This document shows positions 17,540 through 25,963 of a stretch of 64,000 nucleotides of DNA, piece after piece. The stretch comes from Candidatus Hebobacterum abditum (GTDB lineage: Bacteria; Armatimonadota; Hebobacteria; Hebobacterales; Hebobacteraceae). The notes beneath the pieces were generated by a model, which worked only from the letters and a program-made list of their open reading frames with translations, was not told where the DNA came from and did no database searches. Each line of letters starts with the position of its first letter. Position 1 is the first letter of the stretch. Where the stretch lies: positions 1-64,000 of the forward strand of contig JALGXW010000009.1 of assembly GCA_029821875.1 (NCBI GenBank), given 5' to 3'. The translations under genes were made by a program, and so were the position numbers.

Positions 17540-17683
17540 CTGTGAGTTCCGGCTCGGCGTGTGACACTAGGTGGTAATCACGGAATTCCCGCACCGGCCG
17601 CGCGAGCTCCGCATAGGCCCCGCACACTGGGACGAGTTTCGGGGTCGTGCGCCAAGTGCGGGCGGGAACGGGTGGGCCCAGTC

Positions 17684-18499
17684 CTATCCCTCGGGCGCGA
17701 GGCGCAACTGGGCTATCTCCGGGGCAGAGAAGGCGCGGCTGTAGATGCGGACATCGTCGATGGTGCCCTTGAACCAGTTGGGCGCCATGACTCCCGGCGA
17801 CCGGCCGATCAGCACCGGCGCATCGTTCAGGAGACGCGGCCCCACATCCGTCTTCTCGAGCTTCAGTTCACCATCCACGTAAAGCCTGAGGACCGCGCCC
17901 TCCGCCGTCACTGCTATGTGATGGAACCGGTTGAGGCCGATCAGCCCAACGCTCCTGCTGATCCAGGTGCCATTTGATGCCCGTTGGGAGTAGCGAATCC
18001 CGACGTAGCTGGCCCCCTCCCATTTCGTCAGCTTCAGCGTGAAGTTGCCGGCGTTCTCTCCCTTTGAGATGAGGGTGTACTCGCCCGCGCTCATCGGGGA
18101 TGACGACGCCGGCAGAGCGCTGATCTTCGCGTGCATCGCGATGGTGAAGGTGTTCAGGTCGAAGCGCCGCTCGTTGGCCAGCTCGATGTAGTCGTTCACC
18201 CCATCGAGCCTATAGGCGCAACCGGCCTGCCCGAACCTGTCGGCCGTCAGCCTCGCACCATTGACCACACCGTGATTGCCGTTCCCGCTCACATCATGCC
18301 CGTTCCCTCTCAGCGGCAGGTGAGCCACGAGATAATGCGCGGCGGGGATCTCCCTCTTCAGTGCCGGAAGCCGTGGGGTATTGAGGTTAGGGGTGTGCGT
18401 TTCCTGTATCTCGGCACACCGGGCGACTCCACCCAAACAGAGCACAGCTCCGGCAGTCGCCATCCATAGCAGTAGCCTTCCTCCTGAATCGGACTTCAC
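17684..18499 (-). CDS. Secreted LamG (concanavalin A-like) domain protein
   Basis: A 271-residue protein with a signal peptide (hydrophobic 'LLLWMATAGAVLCLGG', probable cleavage near Ala-Arg-Cys-Ala, residue ~29). Almost all the rest is one LamG/laminin-G-like jellyroll: 'LPLRGNGHDVSGNGNHG', 'YRLDGVNDYIELAN', 'FTIAMHAKI', 'HHIAVTAEGAVLRLYVDGEL' and the closing 'GTIDDVRIYSRAFSAPEI' are the usual landmarks. Such domains bind sugars or act as accessory modules of secreted hydrolases; no catalytic partner is fused here. The start is GTG. It is convergent with the metal permease and has no operon partner. Confidence 0.8.
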   Translation of the reverse strand: MKSDSGGRLLLWMATAGAVLCLGGVARCAEIQETHTPNLNTPRLPALKREIPAAHYLVAHLPLRGNGHDVSGNGNHGVVNGARLTADRFGQAGCAYRLDGVNDYIELANERRFDLNTFTIAMHAKISALPASSSPMSAGEYTLISKGENAGNFTLKLTKWEGASYVGIRYSQRASNGTWISRSVGLIGLNRFHHIAVTAEGAVLRLYVDGELKLEKTDVGPRLLNDAPVLIGRSPGVMAPNWFKGTIDDVRIYSRAFSAPEIAQLRLAPEG

Positions 18500-19146
18500 G
18501 GAGCATCACCACCTCTCTCGCAGCCTCAACTAGTAGTCCCATCTGGCCGTCGCCGGCCAACTCGCGCTGTGGGAGCGGCCTCGGCGCAACGCGGCCTCGC
18601 CCTCTAGCAGGGATGATCGTCGACGAGCCCCGAGGGCGACAGATCGACTAGCACCTGTTCGATTGTTCCACGGTTCAAGTGAGGCCCAACATGCGCCACA
18701 GCTAACATGCCGCGCTGACTCCATCGCGGATTCGGCACGGCCCTAACATAGCGACTGGTAACTTCAAGGGTGCAAGTCAAGGTGGCCGTCCGCCGCCGTC
18801 GTCATCGTGGCTGGAAGCCGCGTCGATGCAGCCGCCGCGGCACCACCTGCAGCGTCCGACCCGGCCACTTGGGGAAGGGGCCGTTGTTCTCTCTAATAAT
18901 CCTATCGGGGGCTCCTGGGCGATTTGCCTCGTCTCTGAGTAGGTGCTATCTTGTCTCTCATGAGTACGCTTTCAGCTTTCCTCTTCGGTGCCGGATGTAT
19001 CCTTCGCGCCCTTTGGGCATTCAGGCCGAACCTTCTCCCGGGGCCCCCTGCTTCTGCCGGACCGAAGGCATTCACATCTTGTCGATCCGTACTTCCTCGC
19101 ACGTCGCCGTCTTTCCAGATCACAGGTCCGATGATATGATGGGAGC
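18500..19146. other. Intergenic region with transposase 5' remnant
   Basis: No intact gene. The part at about 18890-19025 matches the start of the transposase pseudogene at 22832 and is listed separately. The rest holds no recognisable feature. Confidence 0.45.
18890..19025 (+). mobile_element. Insertion-sequence 5' remnant, matches 22760-22895
   Basis: The stretch with 'CTCCTGGGCGATTT', 'GAGTAGGTGCTATCTTG' and an ATG at 18960 giving 'MSTLSAFLFGAGCILRALWA' parallels 22760-22895 ('MSTFSTFFFTAGCILRALWA'). Similarity stops at about 19022, so only the leader and first ~20 codons of the transposase remain. Confidence 0.6.
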
Positions 19147-19839
19147 GTGACTCAGCGAATGGGCTCCACCGCGCGAACACCAACGCCGAGCGCTATGGGG
19201 ATGGAGAAAGCCCCTCAGAAACGCGTGGTGGACATCATGGGGGCCTTGGTGGGACTCGGGTTGTCTACACCGATACTGCTGCCCGCGATGGTGGCCATCC
19301 GCCTCACGATGGGCTCACCCGTGCTGTTTCGACAGCCGCGATGCGGCCAAGGCGAACGAGCTTTTGCGCTGGTCAAACTGCGCACGATGTCAGAAACAAG
19401 GGACTCGGCAGGACAGCTGCTCCCGCCACTCGAGCGTGTAACTCCGTTGGGTAGGATACTCCGCCGGCTGAGTGTCGACGAACTCCCGCAGCTCTGGAAC
19501 GTGCTCAAGGGAGACATGTCGCTGGTAGGTCCGCGCCCCCTTCCCCTACGCTACCTCCCCTGGTATACGCCGAGGGAACGGAAGCGCCATCTCGCGCGAC
19601 CGGGCATCACGGGTCTGGCGCAGGTTAGCGGACGCAACGCGCTGCGATGGGAGGATCGACTCGAGTTAGACGTCCAGTATGTCGAGAGACGTACGCTGGC
19701 ATTCGACTTGCGCATCCTGCTCACAACCTTCCGGTCTGTGCTGTCCGGCGAGGGACAGGAGTATCCTGGCCACGTGACGCGCAACCTGGTGGAGTACCGT
19801 CGGGCGATGTCCGGCGAGGACGACGGAAACGTACTCTAG
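19147..19839 (+). CDS. Bacterial sugar transferase (polyprenyl-phosphate glycosyl-1-phosphate transferase)
   Basis: A 230-residue protein of the Bac_transf family, the catalytic part of WbaP/EpsL-type enzymes that move a sugar-1-phosphate from a nucleotide sugar to undecaprenyl phosphate at the inner membrane. An N-terminal re-entrant hydrophobic segment follows 'KRVVDIMGA' (~20), then 'VLFRQPRCGQ', 'LVKLRTM', 'RVTPLGRILRRLSVDELPQLWNVL', 'DMSLVGPRPL' and 'RPGITGLAQVSGRN'. The D-E pair in 'VDELPQ' is the catalytic dyad region. Length matches the small monotopic class. Start: GTG 19147 with GGGAG only one base away, or ATG 19159. It stands alone; no exopolysaccharide cluster follows. Confidence 0.88.
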   Translation: MTQRMGSTARTPTPSAMGMEKAPQKRVVDIMGALVGLGLSTPILLPAMVAIRLTMGSPVLFRQPRCGQGERAFALVKLRTMSETRDSAGQLLPPLERVTPLGRILRRLSVDELPQLWNVLKGDMSLVGPRPLPLRYLPWYTPRERKRHLARPGITGLAQVSGRNALRWEDRLELDVQYVERRTLAFDLRILLTTFRSVLSGEGQEYPGHVTRNLVEYRRAMSGEDDGNVL

Positions 19840-20245
19840 CAGGTCTGATACTTCATCTCCAGGGCGATCATCTCTGTCGGTTCAACGGTCTCCTCCCGCA
19901 AGTGGAGCAGATCCTGCATCATTGAGTGGAGTCGTGAGCAGATGGCCCTGGGCGGACACTGGCCGTGTATCACCGATGTCTGACGGAGGACACAGGGGAG
20001 CAGGAGAACAGGCATTCCTACGCTTCCAGAAACACCGGTTGTGTGCTAGCATAGGAATAGATGTCACAGCCATTTGCCTCTGGGCTGTCAACAGGGCCTC
20101 CGCCTGGTGGCAGCCCTCAGCTTTCGGGGGATTGGCGCCGTTCGCGTGGACATCGACTGCTGAGAGGTATGGACTAGAGCAGTGACTGCTGGCGCGCCGG
20201 TCTGCCGACCTCAGACGGCGCCGCAGTGAGAAGGGAAGTCAGGTC
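19840..20245. other. Intergenic region, nothing recognised
   Basis: Between the sugar transferase and the BKACE gene I see no gene, repeat or clear terminator. The promoter of the BKACE gene presumably lies in its last 150 bases. Confidence 0.4.
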
Positions 20246-21103
20246 ATGGACAAGCTCATCATCAACGCGGCCATCACAGGTATGGTCCCTACGAGGAAGG
20301 ACAGTCCGCATGTGCCCATCTCCGTTGAGGAGATAGTGGCGGATGTCAGGCGTTGCCGGAATGCCGGCGCGAGTATTGTGCACCTCCATGCTCGTGACGA
20401 GAGCGGCGAGCCAACCTATCGCCTTGACGTCTACCAGCAGATCCTGCGCGGTGTCCGCGACGTCTCTCCAGATATTATCCTCTGCGTGTCCACAAGTGGA
20501 CGGGTCTTCAAGTCCTTCGAGGAGCGCTCGGAAGCCTTGGACTGCACGGGCCCTGCGCCGGAAATGGCATCCCTCACGCTCGGCTCCATGAATTTCCCCA
20601 AGACGGAGTCGGTCAACAGCCCGAGCATGATCCGATCCCTGGCCAAGGCGATGTACGAGCGGCGAATCGTGCCGGAATGGGAGTGCTTCGAGATTGGCAT
20701 GGTCGACTACGCCCGCTACCTCGTCGACCACGACCTGTTGGAGCCGCCCTTCTACTGCAACATCCTCCTCGGTTCCCTGGGTACGCTAAGCGCGACAGTC
20801 TTCAACCTCGATGCCGCAGTACGTGCCCTTCCGCCGGACGTGACGTGGGCGGCAGCGGGTATCGGGCGATTCCAGTTTCGGGTGAACTCCTGGGCGATCA
20901 TGATGGGCGGTCACGTGCGTGTCGGCCTGGAGGACAATCTCTGGTTTGACGACGACCGAACGGTTCCCGCGAGCAACGCGCGCCTCATCGATCGAGTGGT
21001 GAAGGTCGCCGGCGGCGCGGGGCGAGAGATAGCTTCGCCAGATGAGGCCAGAGAGATGATTGGCCTCCCCGCGCGAGCACGCGTCGGCACACCCGCGAGC
21101 TGA
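20246..21103 (+). CDS. Beta-keto acid cleavage enzyme (BKACE, DUF849 family)
   Basis: A 285-residue TIM-barrel enzyme. BKACEs cleave a beta-keto acid with acetyl-CoA into an acyl-CoA-derived product and acetoacetate using zinc. The zinc ligands His46 and His48 are in 'IVHLHARDESGEPTY', and 'GGHVRVGLEDN' near residue 225 gives the conserved Glu and the CoA-binding strand. 'CVSTSGR' and 'SLTLGSMNF' are further family landmarks. Subfamilies differ in substrate (3-keto-5-aminohexanoate, dehydrocarnitine and others), which I cannot resolve. The following serine hydrolase is 105 bases away on the same strand. Confidence 0.9.
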   Translation: MDKLIINAAITGMVPTRKDSPHVPISVEEIVADVRRCRNAGASIVHLHARDESGEPTYRLDVYQQILRGVRDVSPDIILCVSTSGRVFKSFEERSEALDCTGPAPEMASLTLGSMNFPKTESVNSPSMIRSLAKAMYERRIVPEWECFEIGMVDYARYLVDHDLLEPPFYCNILLGSLGTLSATVFNLDAAVRALPPDVTWAAAGIGRFQFRVNSWAIMMGGHVRVGLEDNLWFDDDRTVPASNARLIDRVVKVAGGAGREIASPDEAREMIGLPARARVGTPAS

Positions 21104-21208
21104 CGACAGAGGACCATCGAGTATATCCGCAGGAGTGCTACCTCCTGCCGTCCTCGCCGGTGCGCGTCCCCCCAGCCGGGCTCTGCATGCAGGGAGGAGG
21201 GGCCTTCC

Positions 21209-22693
21209 GTGACACGAAGTGGGCAAGCACACATACCACCCGAGCTGACCGGTCTCGATCGCTTCATACGAAAGGGCATGAGGGAGTGGAATGTGCCTGG
21301 GGCAGCGGTCGGGATCATCAAGGGGAACCGCGTCGTCTATGCGAGAGGCTTTGGAGTCACCGATCTGACGTCAGGAGAGCCGGTCACTGAGCATACGCGC
21401 TTCCCCATCAACTCCATGACGAAGGCGTTCACCGCAACCGTGCTCGGGCAGCTCGTCGACGAGGGAAAGTTAGCCTGGGATCGGCCCCTCCGGGACTACC
21501 TGCCCTTGTTCCGGATGCACGATCCGGTAGCCACGGAGCGAACCACGACCCGGGACATTCTGCTTCACCGCACGGGTCTGGCTCCGCACCACGTTGCCAT
21601 GTTCAGTTCGCTGGCGACGAGCGCTCCGCTCCTCGAAAGGCTGCCCCACCTCCAGCCTTCCTTGGACTTCCGCAGCGGCCTCTGTTACACGAACGCGGGG
21701 GTCGCCGTGACCCGGGATCTCGTCGAACGCCTTACCGGCAGGTCGTGGGAGCACATCGTCTCGTCTCGGATCCTGAAGCCGCTGGGGATGGGCGAGAGCC
21801 GATTCGCCACCGAGGACCTTTCCATGCCCGAGGACATACCGGTCGGGTATGTCCGAGAGGGGGGCAGGCTCGTTCCGTGGCTGAAGGGGAAGAACATCCC
21901 TCTCGCCGAGGCCTATCGTCCGAAGGCGCCCGCCTGTGCCGTGGTCGCGAGTCTCTCGGACATGTGCCGGTGGCTTCGGTTCCAGATGAACGGAGGTCGA
22001 GTCGGAGGTCAACAGATTATCGGTGAGTCGACCCTCGCGGAAATACACTTGTCCCAGATGGCGACCTCGAAGCTCGTGCGCTTGAAGGGGCTGTTCGACA
22101 CGTCCTTCGCTCTCGGATGGCGCGTGCAACCCTATCGCGGGCATCGGCGTCTCTGGCATGGCGGATCCGGCAGGGGATACAGCGGGACGATTTCATTCCT
22201 ACAGGAGGAATCAAGCGGGGTCGTCATACTCACCAACAGCAGTGTCTCTCCGCTTGTCCATGTCGTCCAGTTCAATGTCTTTGACCGGCTGCTCGGGCTC
22301 AGCCGGCTGCGTTGGAAGGAGGAGTTCCGGAAGATAGCGAGGCGTCGCGCGGCCCGGGCGCAGCGCAGTGGCAGCGGCAGGAGCCGGCCGACTGATGCTT
22401 CGCCGCCAAGGCCGCTGGCAGCTTATGAGGGATGCTACGCGCACCCTGGCTACGGACGTCTCACCGTCTCCTCGTGCGGGGAAGGACTCTCTGTGTCCTA
22501 CAACGGTCTCACGCTCCGGATGAGGCATACTCAAGGAGATGTGTTCGACATCTCGGGGCATCACGAAGAGCCAATCACCGGGCAAGCTTCGTTCCGGACG
22601 AGCGCCGGGGGGAAAGTGAGCGCCGTTACTGTTCCCTTTGAGCCAAGCGTAGAGGGCATTGTCTTCACCCGCGTGAACAAAGCCGGGCGTTAG
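21209..22693 (+). CDS. Serine hydrolase, beta-lactamase/penicillin-binding-protein fold
   Basis: A 494-residue protein of the class C beta-lactamase/esterase group. It has S-x-x-K at Ser69-Lys72 ('NSMTKAF'), Y-x-N at Tyr160-Asn162 ('CYTNAG') and H-G-G at His317 ('WHGGSGRGYSG'), so all three active-site motifs are present. A C-terminal ~110-residue lipocalin-like domain ('YEGCYAHPGYGRLTVS') is typical of peptidase-like members. There is no signal peptide, which is unusual for a cell-wall enzyme and favours an esterase or amidase role. GGAGGAGG lies 7 bases before the GTG start. Confidence 0.87.
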   Translation: MTRSGQAHIPPELTGLDRFIRKGMREWNVPGAAVGIIKGNRVVYARGFGVTDLTSGEPVTEHTRFPINSMTKAFTATVLGQLVDEGKLAWDRPLRDYLPLFRMHDPVATERTTTRDILLHRTGLAPHHVAMFSSLATSAPLLERLPHLQPSLDFRSGLCYTNAGVAVTRDLVERLTGRSWEHIVSSRILKPLGMGESRFATEDLSMPEDIPVGYVREGGRLVPWLKGKNIPLAEAYRPKAPACAVVASLSDMCRWLRFQMNGGRVGGQQIIGESTLAEIHLSQMATSKLVRLKGLFDTSFALGWRVQPYRGHRRLWHGGSGRGYSGTISFLQEESSGVVILTNSSVSPLVHVVQFNVFDRLLGLSRLRWKEEFRKIARRRAARAQRSGSGRSRPTDASPPRPLAAYEGCYAHPGYGRLTVSSCGEGLSVSYNGLTLRMRHTQGDVFDISGHHEEPITGQASFRTSAGGKVSAVTVPFEPSVEGIVFTRVNKAGR

Positions 22694-22727
22694 ATGGGGT
22701 GCCGCCGATCCTCAGTCAGGTTGTCTG

Positions 22728-22751
22728 TGTCCCTACAAGACGAGTCGTCAA
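22728..22751. repeat. IS-terminus-like repeat, copy d
   Basis: TGTCCCTACAAGACGAG...GTCAA lies 80 bases upstream of the transposase pseudogene start and is an inverted relative of the motifs at 80-104 and 35828-35851. It is the best candidate for the left end of that insertion sequence. Confidence 0.45.
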
Positions 22752-22831
22752 CCATTGTGCTCCCCAATAGCCCTGGCCGGGAACTCCTGGGGCATTTCGT
22801 TCCCTTGTGAGTAGCTGGTATCCTGGCCCCT

Positions 22832-23345
22832 ATGAGTACCTTCTCGACCTTCTTCTTCACTGCCGGATGTATCCTTCGCGCCCTCTGGGCACTCGCTCGC
22901 TAGGGGCTCAGGTTCGTCTGGGCGCTGTTGCTGCCGCAGGCCCTGCTCGCGGGACGCGTGGTGGCGCTGGAGAGTCAGCTGGCTATTGAGGTGAGGGGAT
23001 TCGGTGGCGGCAAGAAGCGACGCTGCCAGTTCACCCCCGCATTTCGCATCCTGTGGGTTGTGCTCTCGAAGCTGCTAGATGGCTGGGAAGACCTGGCACA
23101 CCTCATGAAGCCGGAGACGGTGAAGCGCTGCCACACCAAGGCCTTCGGGCTGTTCTGGCGGTGGCGTTCGAAGTCAGGACGGAAGCCGATTAGAGTTGAG
23201 ATGCAGCAGCTCATCCGCCGAATCAGCCGGGAGAATCCCTTACGGCGTCCCGATCACATCAGAGATTCGCTGTCGCTGCTGGGCTACGATGCGCTCTGCA
23301 CGCAGGCCGATCTGCCCCGTCGGCCTACTCAGTTGCCGTCACGCG
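22832..23345 (+). pseudogene. Transposase/integrase N-terminal pseudogene
   Basis: From ATG 22832 one frame reads 'MSTFSTFFFTAGCILRALWA', hits TAG at 22901, then continues in the same frame as 'RFVWALLLPQALLAGRVVALESQLAIE', 'FRILWVVLSKLLDGWEDLAHLMKPETVKRCH' pieces, 'FWRWRSKSGRKP' and 'QLIRRISRENPL'. This is the order of the N-terminal helix-turn-helix half of the integrase-core transposases ('ALESQLAI' ... 'KPxTVxRWH' ... 'FRxFWRWKSR' ... 'LIRRMxxENP'). The DDE catalytic half is absent; the remnant ends near 23345 against the GH3 gene. In-frame stop plus truncation make it inactive. Confidence 0.75.
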
Positions 23346-25481
23346 GCCAGTCACCTCAAACTGCGCAGTGAGCACGTTGTCGCCCTCGCGAGTCCCGCGG
23401 CTGTACGGCTGCCCCCCGCCGATGCTCAACTGGAACCGGCCGGGCTCGACGAGGCGACGGCCCTCGGCGTCGATCACTGACATGTCGCTCGGGCTCAGCC
23501 TGAATCGAACGGTCCTCGACTTGCCCGGCGCGAGCCGTATCCGGCGGAATCCCTTCAGCGCTCTGACGGGCACGGGAACCGACGCCTCGCTGTCCGTGAG
23601 GTAGAGCTGGACCACCTCCTCGCCGGCGCGCTCCCCCGCGTTCTCCACGGTGACGCTCACTCGCAGGGAGCGGCCCGCCCTCAGGCGTTCGCCCTGCAGC
23701 TTGAGGTCGCGGTAGGCGAAGCGCGTGTAGCTGAGGCCATAGCCGAACGGATAGAGCGGCGCGTCCCGAAAGTAGCGGTAGGTATGGCCGGTCATGCTGT
23801 AGTCCTCGAACGGTGGGAGCTGCTCGAGTGACTTGTAGAAGGTCACCGGAAGCCGGCCGGCGGGGTTGTAGCGGCCGAAGATCACGTCCGCCACTGCTGT
23901 TCCCGCCGCCTGGCCGGGGTACCAGGCCTCGATGATGGCGGCCACGTTCTCGTCGGCCCAGTTGACGGAGAGGGCGCTGCCATTGGTGAGCACGAGCACC
24001 ACAGGCACCCCGGCGTCATGGACCATCTTCAGCAGCTCTTCCTGCCGGCCGGGCAGCTCCAGGCTCCTGCGGTCGCCGTCGCCGAGCAGCCCGCACACCG
24101 CGCCCTCCTCCCCCTCGAGGAGCGGCGAAGATCCGAGGACCACGATCGCCGCGTCGGCCCACAGGGCGACGACGTACGCCTCCTCAAAGCCCTGCGCCGA
24201 CGCCCCGGTAATATCGCTGCCCGGCGCGTGGAGCACCTGCGTGGAGCGGCCCACCCTGTCCCTGATCCCTTCGAGAATGGTGATCTCCTCGCCGGGCGTC
24301 CCGTTGTAGTTCCCGCGCAGCGTGGTATGGTCATCTGCGTACGGCCCAATCACGGCGAGCTGGCCGATGTCCCGCGGCAGAGGCAGCACTCCGTCGTTCT
24401 TCAGCAGCACGAGAGAGGACCGCGCCGCCCGGAGCGCCAGGCGTCTGTGCTTCCCGGAGTCCACGACATCGTACGGAATCTGGGCGTAGGGCACCATCTC
24501 CGGCGGATCGAACATCCCGAGCCGAAGCCGGGCCGTGAAGAGGCGCTTCACCGAGCGGTCAACGAGGCTCTCCGGGATGAGGCCGTCGAGCACGGCCTTG
24601 CCCAGTGCGGCGAAAGTGTCGCCGCAGTTGAGATCGCATCCATTGGCGACCGACAGCGCCGCCGCCTCCTCCGGGGTCGGCACGACCTTGTGGTGGGCGA
24701 AGATGTCGCGGATCGCCCCGCAGTCGGACACGACGTAGCCGTCGAACCCCCACTCCTGCCGCAGGATCTTCATTAGCAGGGCATTGCTCGCGCAGGCCGG
24801 CTCTCCGTTCACGCGGTTGTACGCACCCATGATCGAGTGGGCCCCGCCCTCCCTCACACAGGCCTCGAAGGCGGGGAGATAGGTATCGCGGAGCGTCCGC
24901 TCGTCTACCTGTGCGTCGAAGGTGTGTCGCAGGGGCTCGGGGCCGCTGTGAACTGCGTAGTGCTTCGGGGTGGCGACCAGCTTCAGGTACTTCGGGTGAT
25001 CTCCCTGGAGGCCCTTGACGAAGGCGACCCCCAGCCGCGCGGTGAGATAGGGGTCCTCGCCGTAGGTCTCGTGCCCGCGGCCCCAACGCGGATCCCTGAA
25101 GATGTTGATATTGGGGGACCAGAAGGTGAGTCCCGTGTAGATGGTGCGTATTCCCCGTCGCACGAAGTCATGATGCTTCGCGCGCGCCTCGTCGGAGGTG
25201 GCCGTCGCCACCTTGCTCATCAGGCCCACGTCCCACGTGGCTCCCAGCCCGATCGCCTGCGGGAACACGGTGGCCAGTCCCGCCCGCCCGACTCCGTGCA
25301 GACATTCGTTCCACCAGTTGTACTCCGGGATGCCGAGGCGCTCGATCGCCGGCGCCGGGTGCACCATCTGGGAGACCTTCTCCTCCAGCGTCATCTGGGA
25401 GACGAGGTAGTCGGCCCTCTGCTCAATGGGGATCGCCGGATCCAGGTGGATTCGTGTCGTTGCGTCAGGCCGATCGGACAT
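23325..25481 (-). CDS. GH3 family beta-glucosidase/beta-xylosidase
   Basis: A 718-residue enzyme starting at ATG 25481 (AGGAG upstream), shorter than the full open frame. The (alpha/beta)8 domain contains 'GRGHETYGEDPYL' (135-147), 'KHY' (173-175) and the nucleophile Asp253 in 'GYVVSDCGAI'. The second alpha/beta domain begins near residue 345 ('SLVLLKNDGVLPLP') and includes 'VVLGSSPLLEGEEG' with a likely acid/base Glu. The C-terminal fibronectin-III-like domain is complete ('YPFGYGLSYTRF', 'GEEVVQLYL', 'LKGFRRIRL'). 'SDCGAI' and 'GLTFWSPNINIFRDPRWGRG'-type motifs favour the xylosidase/arabinofuranosidase branch. No signal peptide. Confidence 0.92.
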   Translation of the reverse strand: MSDRPDATTRIHLDPAIPIEQRADYLVSQMTLEEKVSQMVHPAPAIERLGIPEYNWWNECLHGVGRAGLATVFPQAIGLGATWDVGLMSKVATATSDEARAKHHDFVRRGIRTIYTGLTFWSPNINIFRDPRWGRGHETYGEDPYLTARLGVAFVKGLQGDHPKYLKLVATPKHYAVHSGPEPLRHTFDAQVDERTLRDTYLPAFEACVREGGAHSIMGAYNRVNGEPACASNALLMKILRQEWGFDGYVVSDCGAIRDIFAHHKVVPTPEEAAALSVANGCDLNCGDTFAALGKAVLDGLIPESLVDRSVKRLFTARLRLGMFDPPEMVPYAQIPYDVVDSGKHRRLALRAARSSLVLLKNDGVLPLPRDIGQLAVIGPYADDHTTLRGNYNGTPGEEITILEGIRDRVGRSTQVLHAPGSDITGASAQGFEEAYVVALWADAAIVVLGSSPLLEGEEGAVCGLLGDGDRRSLELPGRQEELLKMVHDAGVPVVLVLTNGSALSVNWADENVAAIIEAWYPGQAAGTAVADVIFGRYNPAGRLPVTFYKSLEQLPPFEDYSMTGHTYRYFRDAPLYPFGYGLSYTRFAYRDLKLQGERLRAGRSLRVSVTVENAGERAGEEVVQLYLTDSEASVPVPVRALKGFRRIRLAPGKSRTVRFRLSPSDMSVIDAEGRRLVEPGRFQLSIGGGQPYSRGTREGDNVLTAQFEVTGRVTATE

Positions 25482-25963
25482 GGCTTCGCCACTCCTGAGT
25501 GAGCTGCGTTGGGTCGGTCTCGCGCCCCGACTCCGGGGAGTTGCCCTGCGACCCAACTCCTCGCGCGTCCCCTCACATACCACGAAGGGACGCGAGAAGG
25601 CAACAGCCGGCGTGCGTCAGTCTGAAGGTGTCGAGTGTCCGTGGGGCCGTCCTGAGTGCGTTCTGCTCTTGTCCGGACTGATTCCTGTAGTCCCTGCTGA
25701 GGGCCCGTGAGGCCGTGATCCTGGGCTGCAGTGGGCTCATGGCTCGCGTTTCGACGCGACGAACAACTGTGTGTAGGGCCGACGGAGTGCTGTGTCTCAG
25801 CCTGTCCGCCGCGGTCTCGTCCGAGAGCAACTCGGGTTGGTCACGGCAAACTGGAAGTGCCTTCACGGCAAGGCTAGACCGGCTTCAGAGGCGAATAACC
25901 GCGGCAGGTAGGACCAGGGCGCCAGTCACTGCCCGACGCTGCGGTCAGGAGAAGGAGCGAATC
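25482..25963. other. Divergent intergenic region with palindromic repeat
   Basis: It lies between the GH3 gene (leftward) and the secreted protein at 25964 (rightward), so it must hold both promoters. The only structure I see is the repeat copy at 25740-25830. Confidence 0.4.
25740..25830 (-). repeat. Dispersed 'SRRNASY' repeat, copy ii
   Basis: CTCGCGTTTCGACGCGACGA and the following AACAACTGTGTG are identical to the reverse complement of 42140-42168, and similarity continues weakly for another 50 bases (GGGCCGA, CCGCGGT). On the other side it diverges from copies i and iii soon after the hairpin. Confidence 0.5.

Noticed and set aside
19922..20185. Small frame before the BKACE gene
   Set aside because: No ribosome binding site, no domain and an atypical composition; treated as intergenic.
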